Numbered from the stretch's first letter, positions 40,247 to 48,601 are shown. The stretch is 64,000 nt of DNA from JALORV01 sp963775635 (GCA_963775635.1 CAVZJO010000005.1:26906-90905), one strand, 5' to 3'. Notes: a model not told the origin generated them from the sequence alone. Numbers and translations are program-made.

Positions 40247-40928
40247 ATCGGGTAGGAGGCAGGGTCACCCCTGCCGTCCTCCCACACCACCGTACATACG
40301 GTTCCGTATACGGCGGTTCCTGTCGGGGGCCGAAGCCCCGTGAGTTTGTGTTTCGTTCAGCGTGTCGCCTGAGATCCATCGAGCACCGCGCCGGCGATCC
40401 GCGACTTCCGGTCGCGGCACGTCCGAGGCGGCCCGCGGCCTGCGCCGCGGCTTCTGCTCTGAATGCACAGAGAGCACGCGCGACTGTCCACTCGTGACAG
40501 GTTCAGCCCTTTGCCGTCGCGGTTGCCGACGACTACTACGGCCTCTGCTGACTCCTGCCAACCCATCCCGGCACCTCTCGACGCCGGTAGCACAAGGCAG
40601 GCTGACAGGCCTCCCAGGGTAAGACGCGCGACCTTCGCTGCAGATACCCGCCGCATCTACTCCTTCACCTTCCGGATAGTTTCGGGCTTCGAGTTGCTTT
40701 GCCCTCTCGCCCAAGTGAAGTTGCCTCATATGCGATTCCTGTTCGTCGGGCCACAGCTTTGCGTACAGCTTCCTTCAGATTCCGCCTCGCGACGGACACC
40801 CTTGCTGTGCGGCTAACGGTTCCCACTATCAAGGTCCGTAGGGGACTTTCACCCCCAAGTCGTCCAACTCGCCACCACAGCGACCTGAACAGCGCCAGTC
40901 ACGGCGCTACGCGCCATGCCTGGCGCAC
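40247..40928 (-). mobile_element. Degenerate group II intron (class C-like), no reverse transcriptase
   Basis: Read on the minus strand, the element begins GTGCGCCAGGCATGGCGCG, a group II 5' end (GUGYG). It continues through domain I sequence with GGGGGTGAAAGTCCCC and CTTGATAGTGGGAACCG. It ends with a domain V-like hairpin (40285-40319, beginning GAACCGCCGTATACGG and closing GTACGGTGGTG), a domain VI stem (GGACGGCAGGGG / CCCTGCCTCC), and CTACCCGAT. Total length is about 680 bases: the 1.2-1.4 kb reverse-transcriptase gene normally in domain IV is absent, and the minus-strand frames inside show no RT motifs. It starts directly after the T-tract of a terminator, the preferred target of class C introns. 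Confidence 0.82.
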
Positions 40929-40960
40929 AAAACAAAAAGGCCGCGGGATCCGCGGCCTTT
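40929..40960 (-). terminator. Rho-independent terminator, group II intron target
   Basis: On the minus strand a perfect 8-bp stem GGCCGCGG / CCGCGGCC with a 3-base loop is followed by TTTTTGTTTT, after which the intron starts at once. It ends the short transcript that begins near 41061. Confidence 0.88.
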
Positions 40961-40985
40961 CGTGGGTATCCGGTTGCCCGGTAGT

Positions 40986-41057
40986 TCAGCCCTGCGCGCG
41001 CGCTCCCCTGCGGAATTCCGCATCACGTCGCTCGCGTCGGGCCTGGTAGGTCGTCAT
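40986..41057 (-). CDS. Possible 23-residue basic peptide, or part of a small RNA
   Basis: An ATG at 41057 opens a 23-codon frame rich in arginine (TTYQARRERRDAEFRRGAR). A TACACT -10 lies 11 bases upstream and a strong terminator follows, so a transcript of about 130 nt is likely. There is no ribosome binding site, since the RNA would start almost at the ATG. I cannot tell a leaderless peptide from a noncoding small RNA. No family recognised. Confidence 0.35.
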   Translation of the reverse strand: MTTYQARRERRDAEFRRGARAQG

Positions 41058-41067
41058 GGCGAGGCAA

Positions 41068-41112
41068 AGTGTACCCGAGCCCGAGGTCCGGAAAGATTAC
41101 AAAGCCGTAACG
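41068..41112 (-). promoter_or_regulatory. Promoter with inverted-repeat regulator site
   Basis: On the minus strand GTTAC-GGCTTT-GTAAT (41096-41111) precedes TACACT (41068-41073) by about one -35 distance, while a proper -35 box is lacking. This layout, an inverted repeat replacing the -35, is common for activators of the OmpR type. It would drive the short transcript ending at the 40929-40960 terminator. Confidence 0.4.
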
Positions 41113-41259
41113 ACGCCCGATAGCCGACATCCCCGCATCGCCCGGTGCACCTCGAGCGAATCCCACATCAATGGGTCGCGGACGCACGGGGTCGCGGACG
41201 CGCCGCAGACGTTCGATCATTGCGCCCCCCGGAGACAATGAGGACCGTCAATACGCAGT

Positions 41260-41997
41260 ATGGGAACCACAAGCAACAGGGATTCGATTCTTCTCGTCGG
41301 TGCAAGCGGGCAGACGGGCCGTTATGTTCTGCGCTACCTGTGTGCCGCGTCGGTGCCGGTCATCGCCTGCGTGCGAAGCGCGCATCGCCTTGCCGCCGAA
41401 CCGTCGTTGGCAGCTGCCGAAGTTGTAGTCGCCAACGTCGAGCAGCCGCACACGCTTGCGCCCTTGATCGAGCGCGCGACCCATGTGATCTACCTGGCCG
41501 GCGTGGATCGAAGAGGCTTGCTGCCCGGCGCATGGCAACTTGAGCTTGAGGGCCTGTCAGGCTGCCTCGAGCTCGCCAGACGGGCCGGTCTGCCCGGTCG
41601 ATGGATTTCGGTGGGCTACAGCGGATCGGATCAGCGCACCGGCGCCACCTGGACGGAGACTCGGTGGCGCGAACTGAAGCTTGCGGCCGAGGACGCGATA
41701 GCCGCAAGCGGCGTCAACTATTTCGTGCTGCGCACCGGACTGATCGGTGCCCCCGTCAGTTCGGAGCCGCGGGTCAGCATTGTGCAAAGTTCCGCCGCGG
41801 CTGACGCCACGCTTCCATGCAATGCGCTCGCCTTTCTGCTGACTGGCGCCGCACTGGCGGGCGCTACGTATCGTTCGCGTGTGACCGTTCGCGTTGACCC
41901 TCACGGGCTCAAACTGCAGAGCGCCGTCCACGCGTTCAGCCGATTGCGACAGGACGGCCATATTCTTAGCACGACAGGACTGATGCGCCACGCTTGA
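41260..41997 (+). CDS. NAD(P)H-binding atypical SDR protein
   Basis: A 245-residue NmrA/atypical-SDR protein. The dinucleotide-binding start is SILLVGASGQTGRYVLRYL, followed by HVIYLAGVDRRG and GRWISVGYSGSD, with NYFVLRTGLIG toward the C-terminus. The classical YxxxK catalytic pair is not obvious, so it may be a redox sensor or a reductase with an unusual active site. Monocistronic by appearance. Substrate unknown. Confidence 0.78.
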   Translation: MGTTSNRDSILLVGASGQTGRYVLRYLCAASVPVIACVRSAHRLAAEPSLAAAEVVVANVEQPHTLAPLIERATHVIYLAGVDRRGLLPGAWQLELEGLSGCLELARRAGLPGRWISVGYSGSDQRTGATWTETRWRELKLAAEDAIAASGVNYFVLRTGLIGAPVSSEPRVSIVQSSAAADATLPCNALAFLLTGAALAGATYRSRVTVRVDPHGLKLQSAVHAFSRLRQDGHILSTTGLMRHA

Positions 41998-42085
41998 TGC
42001 CTCCCGCGCTTTGGCGCGCAACCCAGGACCTTCACCTCGATAACCAAGGCCCTAATAGCAGGCCGTTGACACCATCGCGGCTGCC

Positions 42086-43021
42086 TCAGGCGCAACCCAC
42101 CGCGCACCCGAACGCCACCCAGTTGAAGCCGGCTTCGCCCGCGGCGCAGTCCGTATTCCGGGCGCGGAGGAGGAAGCCGTTCGGCGTGACGTAGCAGGCC
42201 ATGCCGGCCACGGCCGGGCCGGACTTACCGACATGGAAAGCCGTGACCAGTACCGTCGGCGGAGTGAGGAACGCCTGATCGAAGGTGACCGCCCACTGGT
42301 TCCACGAGTTGGAAAAGGCGGCGCACGGCTCGAACCAGAGCGGCGCCACCTGCCCGGAATCGACAAAGATCTGCGCGCCGCCGCCCGAGGGCAGTCCCGC
42401 GACGGCCACGGTCTCGTGGAGCGCGAGGTAGTTGAAGTTGGACCAACCCTCGCCGGGATCCGGGTTGCGCGCCAGGAGCGTGAAGCCGGTGGTGGTCCGC
42501 TTCCGGGCCACGGGCACAGCCGGCGTGGCGTACTGGTACACGGCGGCCGTCTCAGCGAAGCGGTCCGCGGCGGTGGCGAAGATCACCGGGTCGGCCCCGA
42601 ACGCCGGCTCGCTGAAGCGGACGTCCCAGCTGTTCCAGTCGCCCGGCTCGCAGTCCCGGTTGAAGCGCTGCGGGAACAGCGTGCCCATGCGCACGTACTT
42701 GGTGGAACCCTGCGGCTTGCCCGTCTCCAAGAGCGCGAGCCAGTTCATGTGCGCGACGCCGGGGCTGCAGTCCGAGTTCCTCCCCGCCAGTCGGAAGCCA
42801 GTTGTGGTCACGTCCTGCGCGACGCCGACCACGGCCGTGAAGTTGCCGGACGACTGCTCCGCACCGAGGTCACTGGCGGTCAGGATGACACGCGGCGGCT
42901 CGCTGAAGGTGGCAAAGACGTCCTTGAACTGCCAGTCCCCCGGCTCGCAGTCAGGCTGGAAGAGGTTGGGGAACTCGACGTGACTGAACTGCATCTTCAC
43001 GTTCTGAAGAGGCGTGAGCAT
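42086..43021 (-). CDS. Three-repeat H-type-lectin-like protein
   Basis: A 311-residue protein made of three repeats of about 95-105 residues. Each has a beta-rich core ending in a similar block: DVTTTGFRLAGRNSDCSPG then MNWLALLET (residues 70-100), KRTTTGFTLLARNPDPGEG then FNYLALHET (174-204), and VTPNGFLLRARNTDCAAGE then FNWVAFG (278-305). The first two share D/N-CEPGDW at residues 24-30 and 123-129. This matches the discoidin/H-type lectin fold, which binds carbohydrate. No signal peptide. Eight cysteines (25, 85, 124, 233, 275, 292, 306, 310) could form disulfides. AAGGAGG eight bases upstream supports the start. Probably acquired, given its isolated context. Confidence 0.72.
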   Translation of the reverse strand: MLTPLQNVKMQFSHVEFPNLFQPDCEPGDWQFKDVFATFSEPPRVILTASDLGAEQSSGNFTAVVGVAQDVTTTGFRLAGRNSDCSPGVAHMNWLALLETGKPQGSTKYVRMGTLFPQRFNRDCEPGDWNSWDVRFSEPAFGADPVIFATAADRFAETAAVYQYATPAVPVARKRTTTGFTLLARNPDPGEGWSNFNYLALHETVAVAGLPSGGGAQIFVDSGQVAPLWFEPCAAFSNSWNQWAVTFDQAFLTPPTVLVTAFHVGKSGPAVAGMACYVTPNGFLLRARNTDCAAGEAGFNWVAFGCAVGCA

Positions 43022-43207
43022 GAGAGAGGCCTCCTTGCTTGGCGTGGGGGCGGCGGCCGGCGGGTCGGACGGGGTGGGCACGACCCGCGAAGGGCACACG
43101 CACCTGCCACGGAGGAGGAGGCGAGGCTACTGCCGGCCTGCGGAGCGCGTCAAATGCGGATGGCTAGTCACTTGGACTTGGCCATAGACGGCGCACCATG
43201 CACTCGG

Positions 43208-44269
43208 TCAGGTCTCCGCGAGGTCGGCCTGCGAGGTAAACGCATCGGCGAAGAACTGATCCTCGGGCAACCCAGCGGTGGCGAAATCGCGCCGTGCAGC
43301 GTCGATCATCACCGGTGCCCCGCAGGCGTAGACCTGATGGCCGGAGAGGTTCGGAAAATCCTCCAGCACCGCACGGTGAACGAAGCCCTCGCGGCCGGTC
43401 CATGCGTCCTCGGGGCGAGCCTCGGAGAGCACCGGTATGTAGCGGAAGTTCGGCTGCTCGCCGGCCCAGCGCGCGGGTACCTCGGGCAGGTAAAGGTCCT
43501 GCCGAGCTCGCGCGCCCCAGTAGAGCGTTACCGGCCGCAGCAGTTTCCCCGAATCCTCGTGGTTGATACCCTCGGCGAAGATGTGCTCGGTGAGCGACTT
43601 GATCGGCGCGAAACCAGTTCCGCCGGCGACCAGAATGATCGGCCGCGGATTGTCCTCGCGCAGGAAGAAAGTGCCCATCGGGCCTTCGACGCGCAGGATG
43701 TCGCGCTCCTTGATCGGCTGCGGACCGATCCCGAACAGCTTGTCGCTGAACGCGCCACCGGGCATGTGGCGCACGTGAAACTGCAACTGCTCGTCAGCAT
43801 GCGGCGGCGTGGCGATCGAATAGCTGCGGCGCGTGCCGTCGCGCAGGATGAACTCCATGTACTGACCGGCCAGGTACTGCAGACGCTCGGCGGCCGGCAG
43901 CTGCAGCGACACGATCGCGACATCGGGCGCAGCGCGCTCGATGCGCGCGATGCGCGCCGGCATCCGACGAATGGGAATATCGCCGAAGCCCGTGAGCTCG
44001 CGCGCCTCGATCACGACGTCGCTTTGCGGGCGCGAGCAGCAGATCAGCGCCAGGCCTTTGGTTTCGTCCTCGGGCGATAGCGCGGAACGCGCATGCGGCC
44101 CATGCTCGAGCTGGCCTTCGAGCAGCCTGCAGCGGCAAGTGCCGCACGCGCCGTTCTTGCAACCGTACGGCAGCCCGATGCCCTGGCGCAGCGCCGCGGC
44201 CAGCACGGTCTCATCGCCTTCGACAGCAAAGGTCCGGCCACTCGGCCGGACGGTGACGTTGTAGCCCAT
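43208..44269 (-). CDS. 2Fe-2S ferredoxin-NAD(P)H reductase (CDP-6-deoxyglucoseen reductase-like)
   Basis: A 353-residue electron-transfer flavoprotein. An N-terminal plant-type 2Fe-2S domain has C37, C42 and C45 in YGCKNGACGTC with the fourth ligand at C77 or C78 (LICCSRP). An FAD domain (RRSYSIATPP) and an NAD(P)H domain (ILVAGGTGFAPIKSL, VYACGAPVMIDAAR) follow. This ferredoxin-first layout fits CDP-6-deoxy-delta-3,4-glucoseen reductase (AscD/DdhD) and the reductase parts of ring-hydroxylating oxygenases. No deoxysugar or oxygenase genes are adjacent, so the partner is unknown. Divergent from the next gene by only 12 bases. Confidence 0.87.
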   Translation of the reverse strand: MGYNVTVRPSGRTFAVEGDETVLAAALRQGIGLPYGCKNGACGTCRCRLLEGQLEHGPHARSALSPEDETKGLALICCSRPQSDVVIEARELTGFGDIPIRRMPARIARIERAAPDVAIVSLQLPAAERLQYLAGQYMEFILRDGTRRSYSIATPPHADEQLQFHVRHMPGGAFSDKLFGIGPQPIKERDILRVEGPMGTFFLREDNPRPIILVAGGTGFAPIKSLTEHIFAEGINHEDSGKLLRPVTLYWGARARQDLYLPEVPARWAGEQPNFRYIPVLSEARPEDAWTGREGFVHRAVLEDFPNLSGHQVYACGAPVMIDAARRDFATAGLPEDQFFADAFTSQADLAET

Positions 44270-44281
44270 AGAATTCGTGCG

Positions 44282-45232
44282 ATGGAAAGTGCTCAGCCCG
44301 CGAGCTCGCTGCGCGATCCCCGCGGCAGGCGGAAACTGGGTCGGCCGCGGCTTCTAATCATCGGCTGCGGCGATGTCGGGCTGCGCATTGTCTCACGGCT
44401 TCGCACACGCTTCCGGGTGATCGCGCTCACCTCGTCGCCTGCGCGGGTGGCGTTGCTGCGTGCAGCGGGTGCTGTCGCGATCGTCGGCGACCTTGATCGA
44501 CGCAGTTCGCTGCGGCGCCTGCACGGCCTCGCGCAGCGGGCGATGCACCTAGCCCCGCCTGCCGATAGCGGCGAGACCGACGCGCGCACGCGCCGGCTTG
44601 CTGCGGTACTGATGTCGACCTTGCGCCGAACGGTCTACATCAGTACATCCGGCGTCTATGGCGACCATGGTGGCGCGGCGATCGACGAGACTGCGCGCCT
44701 GTGTCCGGAAAACCCGCGCGCGCTGCGCCGGATTGACGCGGAGCGCGTAATGCGTCGCCTGCGTGCCAGTGTGCTGCGCGTACCCGGTATCTACGCAAGC
44801 GAGAGGCTGCCGCTCGACCGGCTGCGCAAGCGGCTGCCCGCGCTGATCGCCGCCGACGACGTTTACACCAACCACATCCACGCAGACGATCTCGCGCGCG
44901 TGACGATCGCGGCGATGATGCATGGTGCGCCGGCCCGCGTCTACAACGCGGTCGATGACAGTGCGCTGAAAATGGGCGAGTACTTCGACGCGGTAGCCGA
45001 TGCAACCGGCCTGCCGCGCCCGCCACGTTTGCCTCGCGCGGAGCTGAGGGCCGCGGTATCGCCGATGATGTATTCGTTCATGACGGAGTCGCGGCGGCTT
45101 GCGAACCGGCGGCTTAAGGCCGAACTCGGCGTGCGTCTCACGTATCCGACCGTCGCGAGTGGGCTCGCCTCATTTGGTGCCGGAAGAGCCAACCGCCTCA
45201 TCGCCGCACAAGACAAGACTGCTCATCCCTAG
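44282..45232 (+). CDS. NAD-dependent epimerase/dehydratase-like protein (YeeZ type)
   Basis: A 316-residue SDR-fold protein with a Rossmann start LLIIGCGDVGLRIVSRL, a YISTSGVYGDHGG active-site strand and VYTNHIHADDLARV, as in YeeZ-type NAD(P)-dependent epimerases. Its start lies 12 bases from the divergent ferredoxin-reductase start, so the two promoters must lie inside each other's coding regions or overlap. Its end overlaps the convergent ferritin-like gene by four bases. Substrate unknown. Confidence 0.83.
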   Translation: MESAQPASSLRDPRGRRKLGRPRLLIIGCGDVGLRIVSRLRTRFRVIALTSSPARVALLRAAGAVAIVGDLDRRSSLRRLHGLAQRAMHLAPPADSGETDARTRRLAAVLMSTLRRTVYISTSGVYGDHGGAAIDETARLCPENPRALRRIDAERVMRRLRASVLRVPGIYASERLPLDRLRKRLPALIAADDVYTNHIHADDLARVTIAAMMHGAPARVYNAVDDSALKMGEYFDAVADATGLPRPPRLPRAELRAAVSPMMYSFMTESRRLANRRLKAELGVRLTYPTVASGLASFGAGRANRLIAAQDKTAHP

Positions 45233-47241
45233 CATGGCTGTTCCGATCGAAAGCCTATGCGTGCGTGTGACCCGTCGCAAAACGGCTTGTTGTCAGAAGC
45301 GCCGCAGCGACACAGGCGCGCCGATTGGGTCCGCAACAACGTTCGACCGGTGCCGCTGCAAATTTCGACGTTGCCGCTCAGCTGTAGCGGACCGTTAAGG
45401 GTCGGAGTGATCGTCAGACGTCCACCGCGTTCGCCGAGCGGTTCGGACGCGATCGTGACGGGCTCGCCGGTGGCCGCGAACTCCGCAGCTGTGTGGCTGC
45501 CATCGCAGTAAGGCTTGCGGTTCGACTTTCCGCAGCGGCACAGCGTCACTCGAAACTCCGCGACGGCCGACTCAATCTGTGCGTGCACGGCATAGGGACC
45601 GTTCTCGCGCACGCGCACGACGTTGACACTGGGCGCCGATTCTTGCGGCCCGCCGTCATGGCGTTCGTAAGTGATCGCGCCCGATGGGCAACTGTGCGCG
45701 ACGCGGACGCAGTGCTCTACGGACGTCGCTTCCGGATGAATCCACGCGCCCGGAGTGTTTGCGAGAAAGACAGCGGGCGCCTCCAGCACGCAATGGCGCG
45801 AATGAATGCATCGTTGACCGTCGAAACGAAGCGTGATGGCCTCTGTACTGGCGACATCCGGTGCGTCGGCAGCCTGGGTGTGCGGCAGCTCCGCGGTCGG
45901 CTCGGCAATGCCAACTGGCTTGTCCGGCACACCAAGTTGCGCCACGCGGTCGATTGCCCGGCCCAGTTGCTCCTCGAAGCGCCGATGCATTTCTTCAAAG
46001 CGTTGCGCAAGCTGCTCGAGATCGTTGGCGACCTCTGCCAGAGGTACGACGTGCGCCAATCGCCCCGCCGCGGCGCCGAGCTCCGACGATCGTTCACCGA
46101 GGATGCGAGCGGCGCAGGTCTGCACCAGCGCACCGGCTGAACCAGGCAATTCGAAATTCAGTGCTGCAGTCGATCCGGCTCGTGCAGCATCGATCGGAAG
46201 ACGAGTCGCAACGTCGGCGACCCGACCCATTGCCGACATCAGCACGTTGGTCGCGGTGGCCAGTGCAACACGGAGATCGCGCGGCAGCGGTGCTGGCGCG
46301 AACACCTGTGACAGGGTGCGGATCATCAACACATAGATCGAATTGCCGAGGTCGATCACTTGCCCGGCGAGCGGCTCGACGACGCGCACCCGGTCGCGCG
46401 TGATGCCGGTGCTGCCGAGCATCGGGTTGCCGACCACCGGCCGCGCGGGTTCGAACTCAGCGCGGGTGGCGCGCAGCTCGCCAAGTTCACTTCTGATTGC
46501 TTTGAACCGGGCGAAGTGCGAATCGTCGCGATGCGCCGGTGCACCTTCTCCCTGCAGCACGATTTCCTCGATGGCGCGGTGAGCCGAGGCCAGATCGGTA
46601 ATCTTGAACAGGCCTTGTAGGCCGAACTCCTCCACGGCGACCTGCGCTTGGCTGTGTCCGACGAACACGCGTTCTTCGCCAAGCTGCTCGCACAAGCGCT
46701 CCAGGCCCTGGAGGATGCCGTGATACAGATGCCCCTGGCTCGAATAGTCCTGCGGAGACGGGGCAAGCATGTTTGGACGGGCTATGCGCCGGTAATGCAG
46801 TGCGTGGCCGAAGCCTGCGCCGTCCTTGATGTCGAGCCCCTCGGGGCGCTCGATGTACATGAAGTGATCGAGCGCCGCCTCGCCGAATGGCGCGAGAGAC
46901 ATCAAGGCGTCGGCAGGAAAGTGGCCGGGCCGCACGGGGAATGCCGGCCGCCACAGATGCGGTGCCGCGCCGATCGCTGCGAGCAGGTTGTTGACGAGAG
47001 ACAGGTGCAGCATTTCTTCGAGGGCAACCTGAGCAAGCGAGCGGCGCCAGCGCTCAATTGCCGCGAGTTCGGTCGGCGTAACACCTTCGTCCAGGCCACG
47101 CTTCAGGGTCCACTGGGCATACAAATAGGAGCACATCACCGTGTGCTCGAATTCGGCCGCCTCGCACAGCAGATAGATGAGTTCTTCCCGGTCCTGGATG
47201 ACTATTTCGGCAGGCATGGCTGACAGAGTGCCTTGTGTCAT
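45229..47241 (-). CDS. Ferritin-like (VioB-type) / ferredoxin-like / double CDGSH fusion protein
   Basis: A 670-residue multidomain protein. The N-terminal ~230 residues form a ferritin-like domain of the iminophenyl-pyruvate dimer synthase type, with metal-ligand patterns EAAEFEH (about 27-33) and ALEEMLH (about 74-79). A helical middle region of unknown function follows. Near residues 455-525 is a divergent Fer4_19-type 4Fe-4S segment (RCIHSRHC, then HCVRVAHSCPSGAI). Two CDGSH zinc-finger-like 2Fe-2S motifs close the protein (CRCGKSNRKPYCDGSH and CRCGASDNKPFCDGSH). So one polypeptide may carry a di-metal site and several Fe-S clusters. The start is uncertain: 47241, 47217 and a GTG at 47298 are all possible. 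Function unknown. Confidence 0.82.
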   Translation of the reverse strand: MTQGTLSAMPAEIVIQDREELIYLLCEAAEFEHTVMCSYLYAQWTLKRGLDEGVTPTELAAIERWRRSLAQVALEEMLHLSLVNNLLAAIGAAPHLWRPAFPVRPGHFPADALMSLAPFGEAALDHFMYIERPEGLDIKDGAGFGHALHYRRIARPNMLAPSPQDYSSQGHLYHGILQGLERLCEQLGEERVFVGHSQAQVAVEEFGLQGLFKITDLASAHRAIEEIVLQGEGAPAHRDDSHFARFKAIRSELGELRATRAEFEPARPVVGNPMLGSTGITRDRVRVVEPLAGQVIDLGNSIYVLMIRTLSQVFAPAPLPRDLRVALATATNVLMSAMGRVADVATRLPIDAARAGSTAALNFELPGSAGALVQTCAARILGERSSELGAAAGRLAHVVPLAEVANDLEQLAQRFEEMHRRFEEQLGRAIDRVAQLGVPDKPVGIAEPTAELPHTQAADAPDVASTEAITLRFDGQRCIHSRHCVLEAPAVFLANTPGAWIHPEATSVEHCVRVAHSCPSGAITYERHDGGPQESAPSVNVVRVRENGPYAVHAQIESAVAEFRVTLCRCGKSNRKPYCDGSHTAAEFAATGEPVTIASEPLGERGGRLTITPTLNGPLQLSGNVEICSGTGRTLLRTQSARLCRCGASDNKPFCDGSHARIGFRSEQPC

Positions 47242-47506
47242 TTCGAGCGTAACGATGTTTTGCAACGCGACCGGAAAGAGCGAGGCGCTAGGGTGCACCG
47301 CTCACCAAGCAATATCAAGTTCTTCGCTTCGTCGGGTCGAGGCCGTGGCCCGTGAGCCCGCGCCGATCAACAGAGGTCGACGAAAGGTCCTCGTGTGCGA
47401 GCACCCGCAGGTCGAGAATCGGCTATGTGCGCGAAGTGGCAACCGATTCGGTGTGCCCCGAATCGCCGTTTGTCGGCGGAATGCAGCGCTGGTTCAGCGC
47501 GCGCTC

Positions 47507-47881
47507 TCAACGCTCCTCGGTCGGCGCGAAGTCCAGTTCGACCTTCGCACCGTTCGGGTCGTGGCAGAACAGCTGCCACGTGTTCGAACCGCGCTGTCGC
47601 CGCAGCTCGTAGTCGACGCCGCGCGCGTCCAGCCGTTCCGACACTGCCTTCAGGCCGCGCGCGGTAAACGCCATGTGGTCGATCACCCCGGCGCGCTGCG
47701 CCGGCAAGGCGCGCCCGGCGATGATGTGCAGCACTGGCTGACCGTTGGAGTACAGCCAGGCGCCCGGAAAGCCGAGATCGGGGCGCGGCCCCGGAGCCAG
47801 CCCGAGCAGGTTCACGTAGAAATCGATCGAGCCGTCGAGGTCGTCGGTCAGCACCGTGAAGTGATTCATGCCTTCGATCAT
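47507..47881 (-). CDS. VOC family protein (glyoxalase/dioxygenase-like)
   Basis: A 124-residue single-module VOC protein: MNHFTVLTDDLDGSIDFYVN carries the first metal histidine, HMAFTARGLKAVSERL the second region, and FCHDPNGAKVELDFA the terminal glutamate. This is the pattern of small glyoxalase/fosfomycin-resistance/dioxygenase-like proteins. It is co-transcribed with the TetR gene (four-base ATGA overlap) and divergent from the FAH operon, so it probably acts on the same compound class. Confidence 0.88.
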   Translation of the reverse strand: MIEGMNHFTVLTDDLDGSIDFYVNLLGLAPGPRPDLGFPGAWLYSNGQPVLHIIAGRALPAQRAGVIDHMAFTARGLKAVSERLDARGVDYELRRQRGSNTWQLFCHDPNGAKVELDFAPTEER

Positions 47882-48531
47882 GCCTTAACTCCTCGCGCCG
47901 GCCGCTCCCGCAGCGCGGCGCTGATCAGTGCATTGGCGGTCCAGCACGCGATGGCCTCGACCTGCTTGTCGCTCGCGCCCCAGATGTCCTTCAGCACGAT
48001 ATACGGTTCGATGCCATAAACCAGCGAGAGCGAGCGGATCAATCGGTTGTAACCCGCGGTCCCGAGCCGGCGGCGTAAGGGCGCGGCCGCGCGGTCCAGG
48101 AGGCGGACCCGATGGCCACGGCGATACGCCTCCTCGCCGAGCTGACCGCGTCGCTCGAGTGCCCAGTGTTCCAGGGCGAGCTGCAGCGCGGCACGCATGT
48201 GAGGCTCGTACTCCTTGAAGCGCGGAAACGTCTCGGTGAACAGTTCCAGCAGGCGCTTGCGCCCGTCCGCCTTGGAAGACTCGAAGCGTCGCACCGGCCC
48301 GAGGCTCTCCTCGACGATCGCCGCCACCAGGCGGCTGCGGCTGGGAAAGTACCGATAGGCCGTCGCGCGTGAAACACCGGCGGCCGCGGCGACTTCGGCG
48401 ACGGTCGCCATCCGTCCCGCATTGGCCATGTTCATGGCGTGCGTAATCAAAAGGCGGTACGTGCGCGCCCTTACTCCGTTCTCGGGTGGACGGGCCGCCA
48501 CCGTGCCCGGCCAGTGCGTTCGGGTTCCCAT
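47878..48531 (-). CDS. TetR family transcriptional regulator
   Basis: A 217-residue regulator. An N-terminal helix-turn-helix (ATVAEVAAAAGVSRATAYRYF) follows a ~40-residue leader, and the rest is a helical ligand-binding domain without close match to a named repressor. It is divergent from the large FAH-hydrolase-transporter operon, with a 16-bp near-palindrome in between. The natural reading is a repressor lifted by the compound that this operon takes up or degrades. The start at 48531 gives a typical length. Confidence 0.88.
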   Translation of the reverse strand: MGTRTHWPGTVAARPPENGVRARTYRLLITHAMNMANAGRMATVAEVAAAAGVSRATAYRYFPSRSRLVAAIVEESLGPVRRFESSKADGRKRLLELFTETFPRFKEYEPHMRAALQLALEHWALERRGQLGEEAYRRGHRVRLLDRAAAPLRRRLGTAGYNRLIRSLSLVYGIEPYIVLKDIWGASDKQVEAIACWTANALISAALRERPARGVKA

Positions 48532-48585
48532 GGTGGTCGAAACGCTGGACGTTCCCTGAAAGCGTGAAGTATCGTAGCGCCGCCG

Positions 48586-48601
48586 TGAGACACGCGTCTC
48601 A
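48586..48601. promoter_or_regulatory. Likely TetR operator
   Basis: TGAGACACGCGTCTCA has perfect 6-bp arms (TGAGAC / GTCTCA). It lies midway between the divergent tetR and FAH genes. On the minus strand it overlaps a TTGAGA that could be the tetR -35, so binding could block both directions. Confidence 0.65.

Noticed and set aside
40265..40729. A 154-codon minus-strand frame inside the group II intron, considered as a residual reverse transcriptase
   Set aside because: It has no RT, maturase or endonuclease motif (no YxDD). It is structural intron sequence read by chance.
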